DNA of 64,000 nucleotides from Shewanella colwelliana ATCC 39565 (lineage in GTDB: Bacteria > Pseudomonadota > Gammaproteobacteria > Enterobacterales > Shewanellaceae): assembly GCF_000518705.1 (NCBI RefSeq), contig NZ_JAEC01000026.1, forward strand, positions 1 through 64,000, in the 5' to 3' direction. The notes under the pieces were generated by a model. It ran no database searches. It saw only the letters and a list, made by a program, of their open reading frames with translations, and had not been told where the DNA came from. Both the position numbers and the translations under genes were made by a program. Shown piece after piece: positions 28,987 through 37,829 of this stretch (position 1 is its first letter; each line of letters starts with the position of its first letter).

Positions 28987-31584
28987 GTGCTAGAAGCATA
29001 TCGTAAACACGTCGCAGAACGTGCTGCAGAGGGCGTAGTCCCTAAGCCACTAGATGCCCATCAAGTGGCTGAATTAATCGAATTAGTAAAAAATCCGCCA
29101 GCGGGTGAGCAAGAGTTCATTCTTGACCTGCTAGAAAACAGAATTCCCCCAGGTGTTGATGAAGCGGCATACGTTAAAGTTGGCTTTTTAGACGCTTTAG
29201 CTAAAGGCGAAGTCACCTCTTCAATCTTATCTTCTGAGCGTGCCGTTGAACTGCTTGGCACCATGCAAGGTGGGTATAATATTGAGCCGCTTATTGCTCA
29301 ATTAGACAATGAAGCTCAAGCCCCATTAGCTGCCAAAGCGTTATCTCACACCTTGCTGATGTTTGATGCGTACCACGATGTGGTTGAGAAGATGCAAGCG
29401 GGTAACGCTCATGCTAAGCAAGTCGTTGAGTCTTGGGCGAATGCGGATTGGTATTTAAACCGCCCTAAGCTTGCAGACAAGATCACGCTGACCGTATTTA
29501 AAGTGACTGGTGAAACCAATACCGATGATTTGTCACCGGCGCCAGATGCATGGTCTCGTCCAGATATCCCATTGCATGCGCTAGCTATGCTGAAAAATGC
29601 ACGTGATGGCATTGTGCCTGATGAAGCGGGTGTTGTGGGTCCAATCAAAGAGATCGCCAGCCTAAAAGAGAAAGGTCATCCACTTGTTTATGTGGGTGAC
29701 GTTGTGGGTACGGGGTCTTCACGTAAGTCTGCAACTAACTCAGTACTTTGGTTCATGGGCGATGATATCCCTAATGTGCCGAACAAACGTGCTGGTGGTT
29801 TCTGCCTAGGTGGAAAGATCGCACCTATCTTCTTCAACACTATGGAAGATGCGGGCGCACTGCCTATTGAGCTAGATGTTAGCAAGATGAACATGGGTGA
29901 TGTGATTGATATTTACCCATATGAAGGCGTTGTTAAGTTGCATGGCACTGACGAAGTGATTTCAGAGTTCAGCCTAAAAACTGAAGTGCTGTTAGACGAA
30001 GTGCGTGCGGGTGGTCGTATCCCATTGATCATCGGTCGTGGTCTAACTGACCGTGCTCGTGAAACTCTAGGCCTGCCAGCTTCTGAAGTATTTGTACGTC
30101 CACAAGATGTGGCTGATTCAGGCAAAGGTTACACCCTTGCACAGAAGATGGTTGGTAAAGCATGTGGCGTAGCGGGTGTGCGTCCAGGTCAATACTGTGA
30201 GCCTAAGATGACCTCTGTGGGTTCACAAGATACGACCGGTCCAATGACCCGTGATGAGCTGAAAGATCTAGCATGTCTAGGCTTTAGTGCTGATTTAACC
30301 ATGCAGTCATTCTGTCATACTGCGGCTTATCCAAAGCCAGTGGACGTGAACACTCACCACACACTACCTGATTTTATTATGAATCGTGGCGGTGTTTCAT
30401 TGCGTCCGGGTGACGGGGTTATTCACTCTTGGTTAAACCGTATGCTACTGCCTGATACCGTTGGTACGGGTGGTGACTCACATACGCGTTTCCCTATTGG
30501 TATCTCATTTCCAGCCGGTTCAGGTCTTGTCGCTTTCGCTGCGGCGACTGGTGTGATGCCTCTGGATATGCCTGAATCAATTTTGGTTCGCTTTAAAGGT
30601 GAAATGCAGCCAGGTATCACATTGCGTGACTTGGTCCATGCAATTCCGTTAAAAGCGATTGAAATGGGTCTTTTGACTGTTGAGAAGAAAGGTAAGATTA
30701 ACGCTTTCTCTGGCCGTGTGCTTGAGATTGAAGGTCTTGAAAAGCTGAAGGTTGAGCAAGCGTTTGAACTTTCTGATGCATCGGCTGAACGCAGTGCGGC
30801 AGGTTGTACCATCAAGCTAGATAAAGAGCCAATCATTGAATACCTAAACTCTAACATCGTCATGTTGAAGTGGATGATTGCTGAAGGTTATGGCGACCGT
30901 CGTACGATTGAGCGTCGTATCACTGCGATGCAAGAGTGGTTAGCTAACCCAGAGTTGATGGAAGCCGATAGCGATGCTGAATACGCAGAAATTATCGAAA
31001 TCGATTTAAATGCGATCAAAGAACCAATTCTTTGTGCGCCGAACGATCCAGATGACGCCGTGCTACTTTCATCAGTTGTTGACACTAAAATTGACGAAGT
31101 GTTCGTTGGTTCATGTATGACTAACATCGGTCACTTCCGTGCAACCGGTAAGATGCTAGATAAGTTTGCGACGACTCTACCAACACGTTTGTGGATTGCG
31201 CCGCCAACTAAAATGGACAGAGATCAACTAACCGAAGAGGGTTACTACGCTATCTTTGGTCGTGTTGGTGCACGTATCGAGATCCCAGGTTGTTCGCTAT
31301 GTATGGGTAATCAGGCACGTGTTGCTGAAGGTGCGACAGTGGTTTCAACGTCTACGCGTAACTTCCCTAACCGTCTTGGTACTGGTGCAAACGTATACTT
31401 GGCCTCTGCTGAGCTTGCTGCTGTTGCAGCGCTATTGGGTCGTCTCCCTAGCGTTGATGAGTATCAAAATTATGCCAAGGAGCTTGATGCGACGGCGGCA
31501 GATACCTATCGTTATCTGAACTTTGATCAGATTGATTCATACACCCAGAAAGCGGGTGAAGTGATTTTCCAATCGGCGGTTTAA
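28987..31584 (+). CDS. acnB: Aconitate hydratase B
   Basis: This 865-residue aconitase of the AcnB type interconverts citrate and isocitrate via cis-aconitate. The domain order is that of AcnB: an N-terminal HEAT-like domain (about residues 1-160) and the swivel domain placed before the catalytic domains. The [4Fe-4S] cysteines are in [11 protein letters not shown] and [10 protein letters not shown]. Translation starts at a GTG ([15 protein letters not shown] after Met), with GAGGA 8 nt upstream; the ATG overlapping at 28979 leads to an immediate stop. A sigma-70 promoter and a terminator frame it as a single-gene unit. Confidence 0.97.
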   Translation: MLEAYRKHVAERAAEGVVPKPLDAHQVAELIELVKNPPAGEQEFILDLLENRIPPGVDEAAYVKVGFLDALAKGEVTSSILSSERAVELLGTMQGGYNIEPLIAQLDNEAQAPLAAKALSHTLLMFDAYHDVVEKMQAGNAHAKQVVESWANADWYLNRPKLADKITLTVFKVTGETNTDDLSPAPDAWSRPDIPLHALAMLKNARDGIVPDEAGVVGPIKEIASLKEKGHPLVYVGDVVGTGSSRKSATNSVLWFMGDDIPNVPNKRAGGFCLGGKIAPIFFNTMEDAGALPIELDVSKMNMGDVIDIYPYEGVVKLHGTDEVISEFSLKTEVLLDEVRAGGRIPLIIGRGLTDRARETLGLPASEVFVRPQDVADSGKGYTLAQKMVGKACGVAGVRPGQYCEPKMTSVGSQDTTGPMTRDELKDLACLGFSADLTMQSFCHTAAYPKPVDVNTHHTLPDFIMNRGGVSLRPGDGVIHSWLNRMLLPDTVGTGGDSHTRFPIGISFPAGSGLVAFAAATGVMPLDMPESILVRFKGEMQPGITLRDLVHAIPLKAIEMGLLTVEKKGKINAFSGRVLEIEGLEKLKVEQAFELSDASAERSAAGCTIKLDKEPIIEYLNSNIVMLKWMIAEGYGDRRTIERRITAMQEWLANPELMEADSDAEYAEIIEIDLNAIKEPILCAPNDPDDAVLLSSVVDTKIDEVFVGSCMTNIGHFRATGKMLDKFATTLPTRLWIAPPTKMDRDQLTEEGYYAIFGRVGARIEIPGCSLCMGNQARVAEGATVVSTSTRNFPNRLGTGANVYLASAELAAVAALLGRLPSVDEYQNYAKELDATAADTYRYLNFDQIDSYTQKAGEVIFQSAV

Positions 31585-31602
31585 GCGATATAACACAGTA
31601 AC

Positions 31603-31634
31603 AAAAAGGCCAGCTAAGTTAGCTGGCCTTTTTA
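31603..31634 (+). terminator. acnB terminator
   Basis: AAAAAGGCCAGCTAA is followed by TTAGCTGGCCTTTTT, a perfect long stem flanked by A and T runs. Confidence 0.92.
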
Positions 31635-31696
31635 TTGAGATCTATTTTTAGCGTGTAAGTAACTATTACTCTAAATAGTCTAATGATGCTTAAGAC

Positions 31697-32164
31697 TTAA
31701 GAAGCGTTAGCGTGAAGCACTTCTAGTAATTTATCCTCAAGCTCAAAGCGTGTTTCCATGGCATGAGCCAGCGATGAGAGATCTTTGTCTAGCTGATACA
31801 GAATTTTATCGTCATCAGCCTCGGTATATTTATCGTTAAAATCTAAGGCAAGATCTGTGGTCTCGCTGATTTTTGGGACGATAGTCTGTGCGAGGTTTTG
31901 AGTTGATTCGCCATTTTTTTCACAGGCAGTGACCACACGGTCATAGACCTCAAAGTGCCCTTCGGATACATAGTCGACCAATAGATCGCAAAACTCTTTA
32001 ACAGATTTAAATTCAGGGAGAGATTTGTCTAATGACTCGTAGGGAGGCAGCCCAGCTATCTGGCAGTAATTGACTAGCAGTTTGCGACGATGATTCAGCC
32101 ACTGATCAATAAGTGTATTGGCGCCGCCCCATTTTTGTTCGGCTCTTTCCAATTGCTTTAGCAT
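31697..32164 (-). CDS. rsd: Regulator of sigma D (anti-sigma-70 factor) Rsd
   Basis: This 155-residue protein is of the Rsd/AlgQ family, which binds RpoD and favours alternative sigma factors in stationary phase. Recognisable family sequence includes LIDQWLNHRRKLLVNY, FCDLLVDYVSEGHFEVYDR and LEARF-type C-terminal METRFELEDKLLEVL. I choose the start at 32164 (MLKQLERAEQKW), preceded by GAGGA at a 5-nt spacing and aligned with the E. coli start, over extensions to 32212. It is divergent from hemE; a minus-strand terminator-like palindrome lies 167 nt upstream, possibly within its leader. Confidence 0.9.
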   Translation of the reverse strand: MLKQLERAEQKWGGANTLIDQWLNHRRKLLVNYCQIAGLPPYESLDKSLPEFKSVKEFCDLLVDYVSEGHFEVYDRVVTACEKNGESTQNLAQTIVPKISETTDLALDFNDKYTEADDDKILYQLDKDLSSLAHAMETRFELEDKLLEVLHANAS

Positions 32165-32320
32165 GACATTCCTCATCAAAAGTTGTTTTATGACTTCTAA
32201 TGTAGGTGACAAATGCTGCTTAGATCAACTCTTTTTTACGTCAATGACAGAACATTATTTGTTAATAAGCGGCTTGTTTTGCATACAAAATGCTGGGAGG
32301 CTGGAAGTGACTGTCTTGTA

Positions 32321-32360
32321 TAAAATAAAATGCCCAGCGATAGAATTCTATCGCTGGGCG
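32321..32360 (-). terminator. Strong minus-strand terminator with 28-bp palindrome
   Basis: The perfect inverted repeat GCCCAGCGATAGAA/TTCTATCGCTGGGC (32332-32359) is followed, reading leftwards, by ATTTTATTTTA. The plus-strand side has no T-tract. No minus-strand gene lies immediately upstream, since hemE runs the other way. Confidence 0.75.
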
Positions 32361-32530
32361 AGTAAAGGTTTTGCAGGCTCGATGCGACGAGCTTCTTGAT
32401 TGTTCTTGCTAGCGCAGACTTTTTATACCAAAGGCTTCGATAGCATGCAACTTTTTTCTGACGTTTTGGGAACCAGTCGCCCTATTTATTGTCTGGTTAT
32501 TTCGAGCGAATAGTGTGCAATAAGATGATA
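32331..32530 (-). ncRNA. Candidate small RNA or rsd leader attenuator
   Basis: A transcript reading leftwards from about 32530-32560 and ending at the terminator above would be about 200 nt, structured, and without an open frame. A GTGACA box near 32560 on the minus strand could be a -35 element, but the -10 is unclear. The alternative is that this is the 5' leader of rsd and the hairpin attenuates rsd. It does not resemble 6S, tmRNA or other families I can recognise. Confidence 0.35.
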
Positions 32531-32644
32531 AAAATATAATCGAGCGGGGTTTGTCACATAAATGTGCAGTTGCAGGTTACTTTACTCGCGTAAATGCTAA
32601 ACTACTGACCCAGCAGAAATCAATAAGCGTAGGAATAGAGCCAA

Positions 32645-33709
32645 ATGGCAGAACTAAAAAATGATCGTTATTTACGTGCCTTACTAAAACAACCTGTTGA
32701 TAGAACTCCTGTCTGGATGATGCGTCAAGCTGGTCGTTATCTTCCAGAATACAAAGCGACTCGCGCTGAAGCGGGTGACTTTATGTCTCTTTGTAAGAAC
32801 CAAGATTTGGCTTGTGAAGTGACATTGCAGCCTCTACGTCGTTATGACTTAGATGCGGCAATCTTGTTTTCTGATATTTTGACTGTACCCGATGCTATGG
32901 GTCTAGGTCTGTACTTTGAAACTGGCGAAGGTCCACGTTTCGAACGCCCTACCGATACTATTGATTCAATTAAAAAGCTCTGCATCCCAGATCCAGAAGA
33001 TGAGCTTGGCTATGTCATGCGTGCAGTGAGCACCATTCGTCGTGAACTAAAAGGCGAAGTGCCACTGATTGGTTTCTCTGGTTCACCATGGACCCTGGCG
33101 ACTTACATGGTCGAAGGCGGTTCAAGCAAAGCATTTGAAAAGATCAAGAAGATGGCTTACGAAGAGCCTGCAACGCTGCACATGCTATTAGATAAACTTG
33201 CTGATTCAGTGACCCTGTACCTAAATGCTCAAGTGGCAAACGGTGCACAATCTCTTATGATCTTTGACTCATGGGGTGGCGCATTGTCTCACCATGCTTA
33301 TCGCGAGTTCTCACTGCGCTATATGCAGAAGATTGTCGATGGCCTAACACGTCATGCTGATGGTCGCCAAGTACCTGTGACTCTGTTCACTAAAGGTGGC
33401 GGGTTGTGGTTAGAATCTATGGCTGAAACAGGTTGTGATGCCTTAGGTCTCGATTGGACTGTTGATATTGGTGATGCACGTCGCCGTGTAGGTCATAAAG
33501 TTGCGCTGCAAGGCAACATGGACCCATCGGTACTTTACGCTTCTCCTGCGCGTATCCACCAAGAAGTAGATCAAATTTTAGCTTCTTACGGGGAAGGCAC
33601 GGGCCACGTATTTAACCTAGGTCATGGTATTCATCAACATGTTGATCCTGAGCATGCTGGTTCATTTATCAACTCTGTTCATGAGTTGTCAGCGCAATAC
33701 CACAAGTAA
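32645..33709 (+). CDS. hemE: Uroporphyrinogen decarboxylase
   Basis: HemE decarboxylates the four acetate side chains of uroporphyrinogen III to coproporphyrinogen III in heme synthesis. The 354-residue protein shows both family signatures: [15 protein letters not shown] near residues 22-36 and [16 protein letters not shown] around 140-155. The active-site Asp lies in [14 protein letters not shown], and conserved [12 protein letters not shown] and FNLGHGI lie near the end. It is a single-gene unit ending in a strong terminator. Confidence 0.97.
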   Translation: MAELKNDRYLRALLKQPVDRTPVWMMRQAGRYLPEYKATRAEAGDFMSLCKNQDLACEVTLQPLRRYDLDAAILFSDILTVPDAMGLGLYFETGEGPRFERPTDTIDSIKKLCIPDPEDELGYVMRAVSTIRRELKGEVPLIGFSGSPWTLATYMVEGGSSKAFEKIKKMAYEEPATLHMLLDKLADSVTLYLNAQVANGAQSLMIFDSWGGALSHHAYREFSLRYMQKIVDGLTRHADGRQVPVTLFTKGGGLWLESMAETGCDALGLDWTVDIGDARRRVGHKVALQGNMDPSVLYASPARIHQEVDQILASYGEGTGHVFNLGHGIHQHVDPEHAGSFINSVHELSAQYHK

Positions 33710-33728
33710 TCAGTTGATTGCCTGATAA

Positions 33729-33759
33729 TAAAAAAGCCCGCTTAGCGGGCTTTTTTTAT
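33729..33759 (+). terminator. hemE terminator
   Basis: AAAAAAGCCCGCT is followed by AGCGGGCTTTTTTT. The A-run on the left means it may also serve the converging histidine kinase gene. Confidence 0.92.
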
Positions 33760-33775
33760 ATAAAGAGCATGGAAT

Positions 33776-35257
33776 TTATAAAGAAATAGATTCGTTAATC
33801 TCTGGGCTGGCCAGTTCAATTTTAAAATGGCTGCCTTTACCTGGGGTGCTCTGCACCTGTAAGTTACAGTTGAGCAAGCCGAGTAATTGTCTAACGATCG
33901 ACAGCCCAACGCCGAGCTGAGGTAACTGTTGATATTGTTGCGTGTTGGTACTCACTTGGGTGTGTTGCTTTAGTGCTTGCAGTTCATGCTTATGAATACC
34001 CGAACCATTATCTGACACTAGCAGCCAAACTCGGTCACCACTGTATTCGACATTGATGCTAATTTTACCGCCATTCGGGGTATACCTGATTGCATTGTCG
34101 ACGAGGTTGCTCAATACGCGAAACAGCAGTAAGGGATCGCTGTAGATCGCTACGTTTTCATCTACCTCAAAGGCCAGTTCTACAACTTGGGCTTTGGCGC
34201 GAGGTAAGAAATACTGTCGCAACTCATCGAGTATAGGGGCCAGCGCAAAGTGCTGCATTGTGGCTGTAACCTGGCCATTCTCTAGGGCTTCTAGTTGCAA
34301 CATTTGATTAAGGAGTTGCTGTAACTGGAGCCCAGCTCTCGCAGCGACTTCGATAAGGCTAGCATCTCGCTCATGTTCAGCAAGTAACAGCCAGGTATCG
34401 ATGTAACCCTGCAAAGTTGTCAATGGTGTTTTGAGATCATGAGAAAGGTGCAGCATAAAGTCGTGGCGTTCAGCCTGCTGTTTAGCGATAGCGAGGTGCT
34501 GTTGATGCACTTGAGACAGCAGTTGATTGATATTGGTGGTTAAGCCAAGGATCTCTTTGCTGGCTTGAGGGCGAGTTTTCAGTAATGAATCTTGGGTGAG
34601 GGAATGGCCGCTTAGTTGGTTCATATCGTGGGCGAGCTGGGAAATTGGCGCGGTAAAGTATTTTAGCAGCACTACAAAGAGTGCTAGCGCAAACAAGATG
34701 GTCACACTTAATCCAGCTCCCCATTGATTGAGGTGTTGATGCTGGGCAACTATGGCTTGCCAGGCATCAAACTCTTGGCCGCCAATAATGACATACAAGT
34801 AACCTGTTTTAACGCCTCGTGGGTCAACAAGGTTTGCCGCGGAAAAGATTTTCTCCGTGGTGGGTGAGCGTGGGTCTTGCCCTAGTACAGGTAGCTTGGC
34901 CCCGTTTATAAACTGCTGCAAGGGAGCGATGTCGACTTGTTGGCGTTTGATTACCGATTTAGGGGCATCAAAAGCGATCAGTTTGCCCTGAAGGTCTAAT
35001 GTGTAGATCTCAAAACTGGGCCCTAACAGCATGAAGTCGTGAAACGCCTCTTTGAGCGCTGCATCCGATGTGACCCCTTGGGAAAGTAACGGATTAATGT
35101 GGCCCATGTGGGTCGCAAGTTCGCGATGAAGAGATTGTTGGATCTGGTTTTGGTTATATTGATGGTTGGCACTAAACCATTGCCATAGCCCCATAAACAG
35201 CACGAATACGGCGATACTCGCCGATAGGACAATCCGGTTAAATAGACTATTCATCAT
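33776..35257 (-). CDS. Membrane sensor histidine kinase
   Basis: This protein of about 493 residues begins with a membrane helix (NRIVLSASIAVFVLFMGLWQW), then a periplasmic sensor of about 150 residues, a second helix (LSVTILFALALFVVLL) and a HAMP-like linker. The HisKA domain has LSHDLKTPLTTLQGY with the phospho-accepting His; HATPase_c has NLVDNAIRY (N box), DNGSGI (G1) and GVGLSIV (G2). The start at 35257 or 35254 follows the response regulator stop within 8 nt, so translation is probably coupled. The signal sensed is unknown. The partner regulator and two spondin-domain proteins lie upstream on the same strand. Confidence 0.9.
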   Translation of the reverse strand: MMNSLFNRIVLSASIAVFVLFMGLWQWFSANHQYNQNQIQQSLHRELATHMGHINPLLSQGVTSDAALKEAFHDFMLLGPSFEIYTLDLQGKLIAFDAPKSVIKRQQVDIAPLQQFINGAKLPVLGQDPRSPTTEKIFSAANLVDPRGVKTGYLYVIIGGQEFDAWQAIVAQHQHLNQWGAGLSVTILFALALFVVLLKYFTAPISQLAHDMNQLSGHSLTQDSLLKTRPQASKEILGLTTNINQLLSQVHQQHLAIAKQQAERHDFMLHLSHDLKTPLTTLQGYIDTWLLLAEHERDASLIEVAARAGLQLQQLLNQMLQLEALENGQVTATMQHFALAPILDELRQYFLPRAKAQVVELAFEVDENVAIYSDPLLLFRVLSNLVDNAIRYTPNGGKISINVEYSGDRVWLLVSDNGSGIHKHELQALKQHTQVSTNTQQYQQLPQLGVGLSIVRQLLGLLNCNLQVQSTPGKGSHFKIELASPEINESISL

Positions 35258-35261
35258 CGGC

Positions 35262-35975
35262 TCAATGGCTTGGAGGTGAAAATTTGTAACCGACGCCCCA
35301 AACGGTTTTGACAAGGTCGCTGGTGGATGGCGTTTGTGCTAGCTTGGCGCGTAGTCGGTTGATATGGCTATTTACCGTGTGCTCATAGCCTGAATAGGAG
35401 TAACCCCATACTGCTTCGAGTAGCTGCATGCGGCTAAATACCTGTTTGGGATGTTGGGCGAGAAACAGTAACAGATCGAACTCCCGCGCTGTTAGCAGCA
35501 AGGCTTGATTGAAGGCGGTGACTTCACGAGTGTTACTATCAATGACGAGGTCATCAAACGTGAGGGTATCTGTCGCTGGTGTAAGTTGTTTGCCGCGTCT
35601 GAGCAGCGCTTTTACTCGGGCTCTAAGCTCCAACACACTAAATGGCTTAACTAAATAGTCATCGGCACCTGACTCTAATCCCAATACGATATCGGCTTCG
35701 CTGTCTCTGGCTGTGAGCATCATGCAGGGCAGTAGTTCCCCATTCTGTCTTAGTTGTTCACATAGCATCAGCCCATCTCCATCTGTCAGCATTCTATCGA
35801 GCAGCAATAAGTCGATTCTCTGGGTCGATAGCACCTGTTTTGCATGCTGCAATGTGGTGGCATGGATCACCTCAAAATTGAGGGATTTAAGATTGAGACT
35901 GATAAGATTGGCCAGATCTATCTCATCTTCAACCAATAAAATCCGTTGATGATCTCCCTGTTTCATCGCTTCCAT
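35262..35975 (-). CDS. OmpR/PhoB-family response regulator
   Basis: This regulator of about 237 residues has a receiver domain (ILLVEDEIDLANLI, phospho-Asp in LLLDRMLTDGDG, Lys in DDYLVKPF) and a C-terminal winged-helix DNA-binding domain (REFDLLLFLAQHPKQVFSR, YEHTVNSHINRLRAKL). The start at 35975 has GGGAGG 5 nt upstream, which favours it over the extension to 36017. It precedes the histidine kinase by a few bases. A gap of 87 nt separates it from the spondin-domain gene upstream, so all four genes may be one transcript. Confidence 0.93.
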   Translation of the reverse strand: MEAMKQGDHQRILLVEDEIDLANLISLNLKSLNFEVIHATTLQHAKQVLSTQRIDLLLLDRMLTDGDGLMLCEQLRQNGELLPCMMLTARDSEADIVLGLESGADDYLVKPFSVLELRARVKALLRRGKQLTPATDTLTFDDLVIDSNTREVTAFNQALLLTAREFDLLLFLAQHPKQVFSRMQLLEAVWGYSYSGYEHTVNSHINRLRAKLAQTPSTSDLVKTVWGVGYKFSPPSH

Positions 35976-36062
35976 TGTAACCTCCCAAGGTTGTCCTACC
36001 ATGAGTAGACCAACCATTGAGGGGTTTTATTTCGTACTTAGAACCTTGTTGTAAGAGTTTGC

Positions 36063-36794
36063 TTATTGAGATCGTGTTAGCGTGATACGCAGTGCGGGAT
36101 TATCAAAGCGATGCGAGGCATTAAGAACTGAGTCTGTAAGCCCATCATCATGACTGATCACACCTGGATGCAGATGCACTCTGTTCACATCATCTCGGGC
36201 TGCATTGAAGCCTTCTCCGCCATCTGCAGGTCCCGGAATCGTGCCTTTTAGCTCGCTGTTTGCTTCGGTTCCGGCATCATAAACAGCGGTCATGATTCGC
36301 TGGGTTTCGCCAACATTTATCCCATCAAGGTTGACATTATTAAGGCCGCTAAATGCATCATTGGTGTTGACCAACATGGTAAGCAAACTCATCGAGGCCA
36401 CAGAGTCATCAGCTAAGGTCATGGTTAAGGTTTCACTGGCCCCTGGGGCAAGTATGCCAGCCCCTGCGGTGATTGATGAAATACTTCCCGCTTCAACTTG
36501 AAAACCTGCGCTATCACCCGATTCTGCAAGTTGCTCCAATGCGCTGCTAGCACTAGCACCTGTCTGCCATGGATGGTAATCCTTATCCACGGCTAATAAC
36601 GCAATAGGTGACATAGGTTGATTAGCCGTAAGATTGGTAACGGTTACTGAAAAGACTCTATCAGGTGCTGGCGTTGGCGTGGGAGGCACAGAGGCATCAT
36701 GATCGTTATCCGAGCAGCCTGCGAGCACTAAACTGGTGCTCACCAAAAGCAGTGGCAGAATCTTACCTGCCGATCTAGTTAGATTATTCATCAT
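36063..36794 (-). CDS. Spondin-domain lipoprotein
   Basis: The lipoprotein signal ends in LVLAGC and is followed by an Asp/Pro-rich linker. The body matches the bacterial Spondin_N type: FSVTVTNLTANQPMSPIALLAVD, GASASSALEQLAESGDSAGF, LAPGASETLTM and a late VHLHPGVI that resembles the metal-binding His segment of this fold. The start at 36794 follows AGGAG, which overlaps the stop of the preceding paralogue. It resembles its neighbour throughout, so the two arose by duplication. It is predicted to be anchored in the outer membrane or periplasm; the function is unknown. Confidence 0.85.
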   Translation of the reverse strand: MMNNLTRSAGKILPLLLVSTSLVLAGCSDNDHDASVPPTPTPAPDRVFSVTVTNLTANQPMSPIALLAVDKDYHPWQTGASASSALEQLAESGDSAGFQVEAGSISSITAGAGILAPGASETLTMTLADDSVASMSLLTMLVNTNDAFSGLNNVNLDGINVGETQRIMTAVYDAGTEANSELKGTIPGPADGGEGFNAARDDVNRVHLHPGVISHDDGLTDSVLNASHRFDNPALRITLTRSQ

Positions 36795-36801
36795 CACTCT
36801 C

Positions 36802-37503
36802 CTACTTTACAGTGACCACAACGCGGGCAACAGGGTTTAACCAACGATGTACGCGGCTGTCTAAATCACTCATTCCGCCGTTGACGTCAGTATCACCCAG
36901 CACACCAGGGTGGATATGGACTTTATCATTGCTACTCATGTCGCTAACGCCAGTTGCATTGGCACCACCATCACCTCCAGGTGCTGCTGGTATTCCTGGT
37001 GCCCCCGGCATACCACCGCCATTTACAACTTCATCGTTGGCTTCGGTACCAGCGTCGTAGCCATTGAGATTGATGGTATAAGTCCCTGGGGTGGTAGGGA
37101 TCTCCCATGCATCTAAACCAATGAAAGCGTCATTGGTGGGCAAAATCATTGCAACGATTGATAGATGAGTTAGGGTTTGGCTATTGAGCATGATGCCTTC
37201 AACAGTTTGCCCTGGTGCCATTAAACCCGCTGCAGGATTAATTACCGTGACACCATTGGCACTTTCAACAAGCGTGACAAGATCGGCAATATCACCTCCT
37301 TCGGCCATCTTTTGTAGTGAGCTGCTTGCCATCTCTCCTACGTTAAATAGATGAGTGTCTCCATCGTGAGCGGCAAGTAACACTGGGGTGAAATGATTGC
37401 CATGGGTGAGGTTATTGATACGGATTTCGAGTTCGGCGGCCATTGTCGATGTGCTAATAAGGCTACCAAGCAGTAGGCTACGGGTAAGGGTATTAAGGTT
37501 CAT
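36802..37503 (-). CDS. Secreted spondin-domain protein
   Basis: This 233-residue protein has a normal signal peptide ending near TMAAE, with no lipobox, followed by a Spondin_N-type domain: LEIRINNLTHGNHFTPVLLAAHDG, GEMASSSLQKMAEGGD, LMAPGQTVEGI and KVHIHPGVLGD. A Gly/Pro/Ala-rich insert (GGGMPGAPGIPAAPGG, about residues 165-180) is notable. A good GGAG ribosome site precedes it. It is the first gene of the leftward spondin-spondin-regulator-kinase cluster and is probably soluble in the periplasm or secreted. Its role is not known. Confidence 0.85.
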   Translation of the reverse strand: MNLNTLTRSLLLGSLISTSTMAAELEIRINNLTHGNHFTPVLLAAHDGDTHLFNVGEMASSSLQKMAEGGDIADLVTLVESANGVTVINPAAGLMAPGQTVEGIMLNSQTLTHLSIVAMILPTNDAFIGLDAWEIPTTPGTYTINLNGYDAGTEANDEVVNGGGMPGAPGIPAAPGGDGGANATGVSDMSSNDKVHIHPGVLGDTDVNGGMSDLDSRVHRWLNPVARVVVTVK

Positions 37504-37829
37504 GATCTCGCTCCATTGAGTGTTTTATTATTGACTGTTGATATTCATCATGGCGGAGGGAGATCACCTAAGTATCTCCGAATTATCACAAAAGTTTCAC
37601 ATTTACTTTTTTCGCCTGTTTGAGATCGCAAAAAACGTGGATTTATGGGCTTTTATTGGTAATTGCTGCGCTAAGTCAATGTGCAGTATTGATTGCTCAT
37701 GCACCCTACTGGCTACTTTTACGTCGAGCGAATCCTTAGCTGTTTCACCATTGGTGTAAATACTGTATTTTGCTCGCGACATCGCTTTGTATGTCAAATT
37801 GATTAAAAATAGGGTGGCTTCAGCACAAG
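37504..37829. other. Divergent region between spondin cluster and GGDEF/EAL gene
   Basis: This 326-bp spacer must contain promoters for both directions. I could not pick a convincing -35/-10 pair or operator. No gene is credible. Confidence 0.4.

Larger units (their letters stand above)
32165..32644. other. rsd/hemE divergent intergenic region
   Basis: This 480-bp region is unusually long for this pair. It contains a 28-bp perfect palindrome at 32332-32359 with a minus-strand T-tract, a further hairpin near 32378-32393 (GCTCG/CGAGC), and a dyad TGTCACATAAATGTGCA around 32555. It must also hold the hemE promoter. No protein-coding gene is credible in it. Confidence 0.6.
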
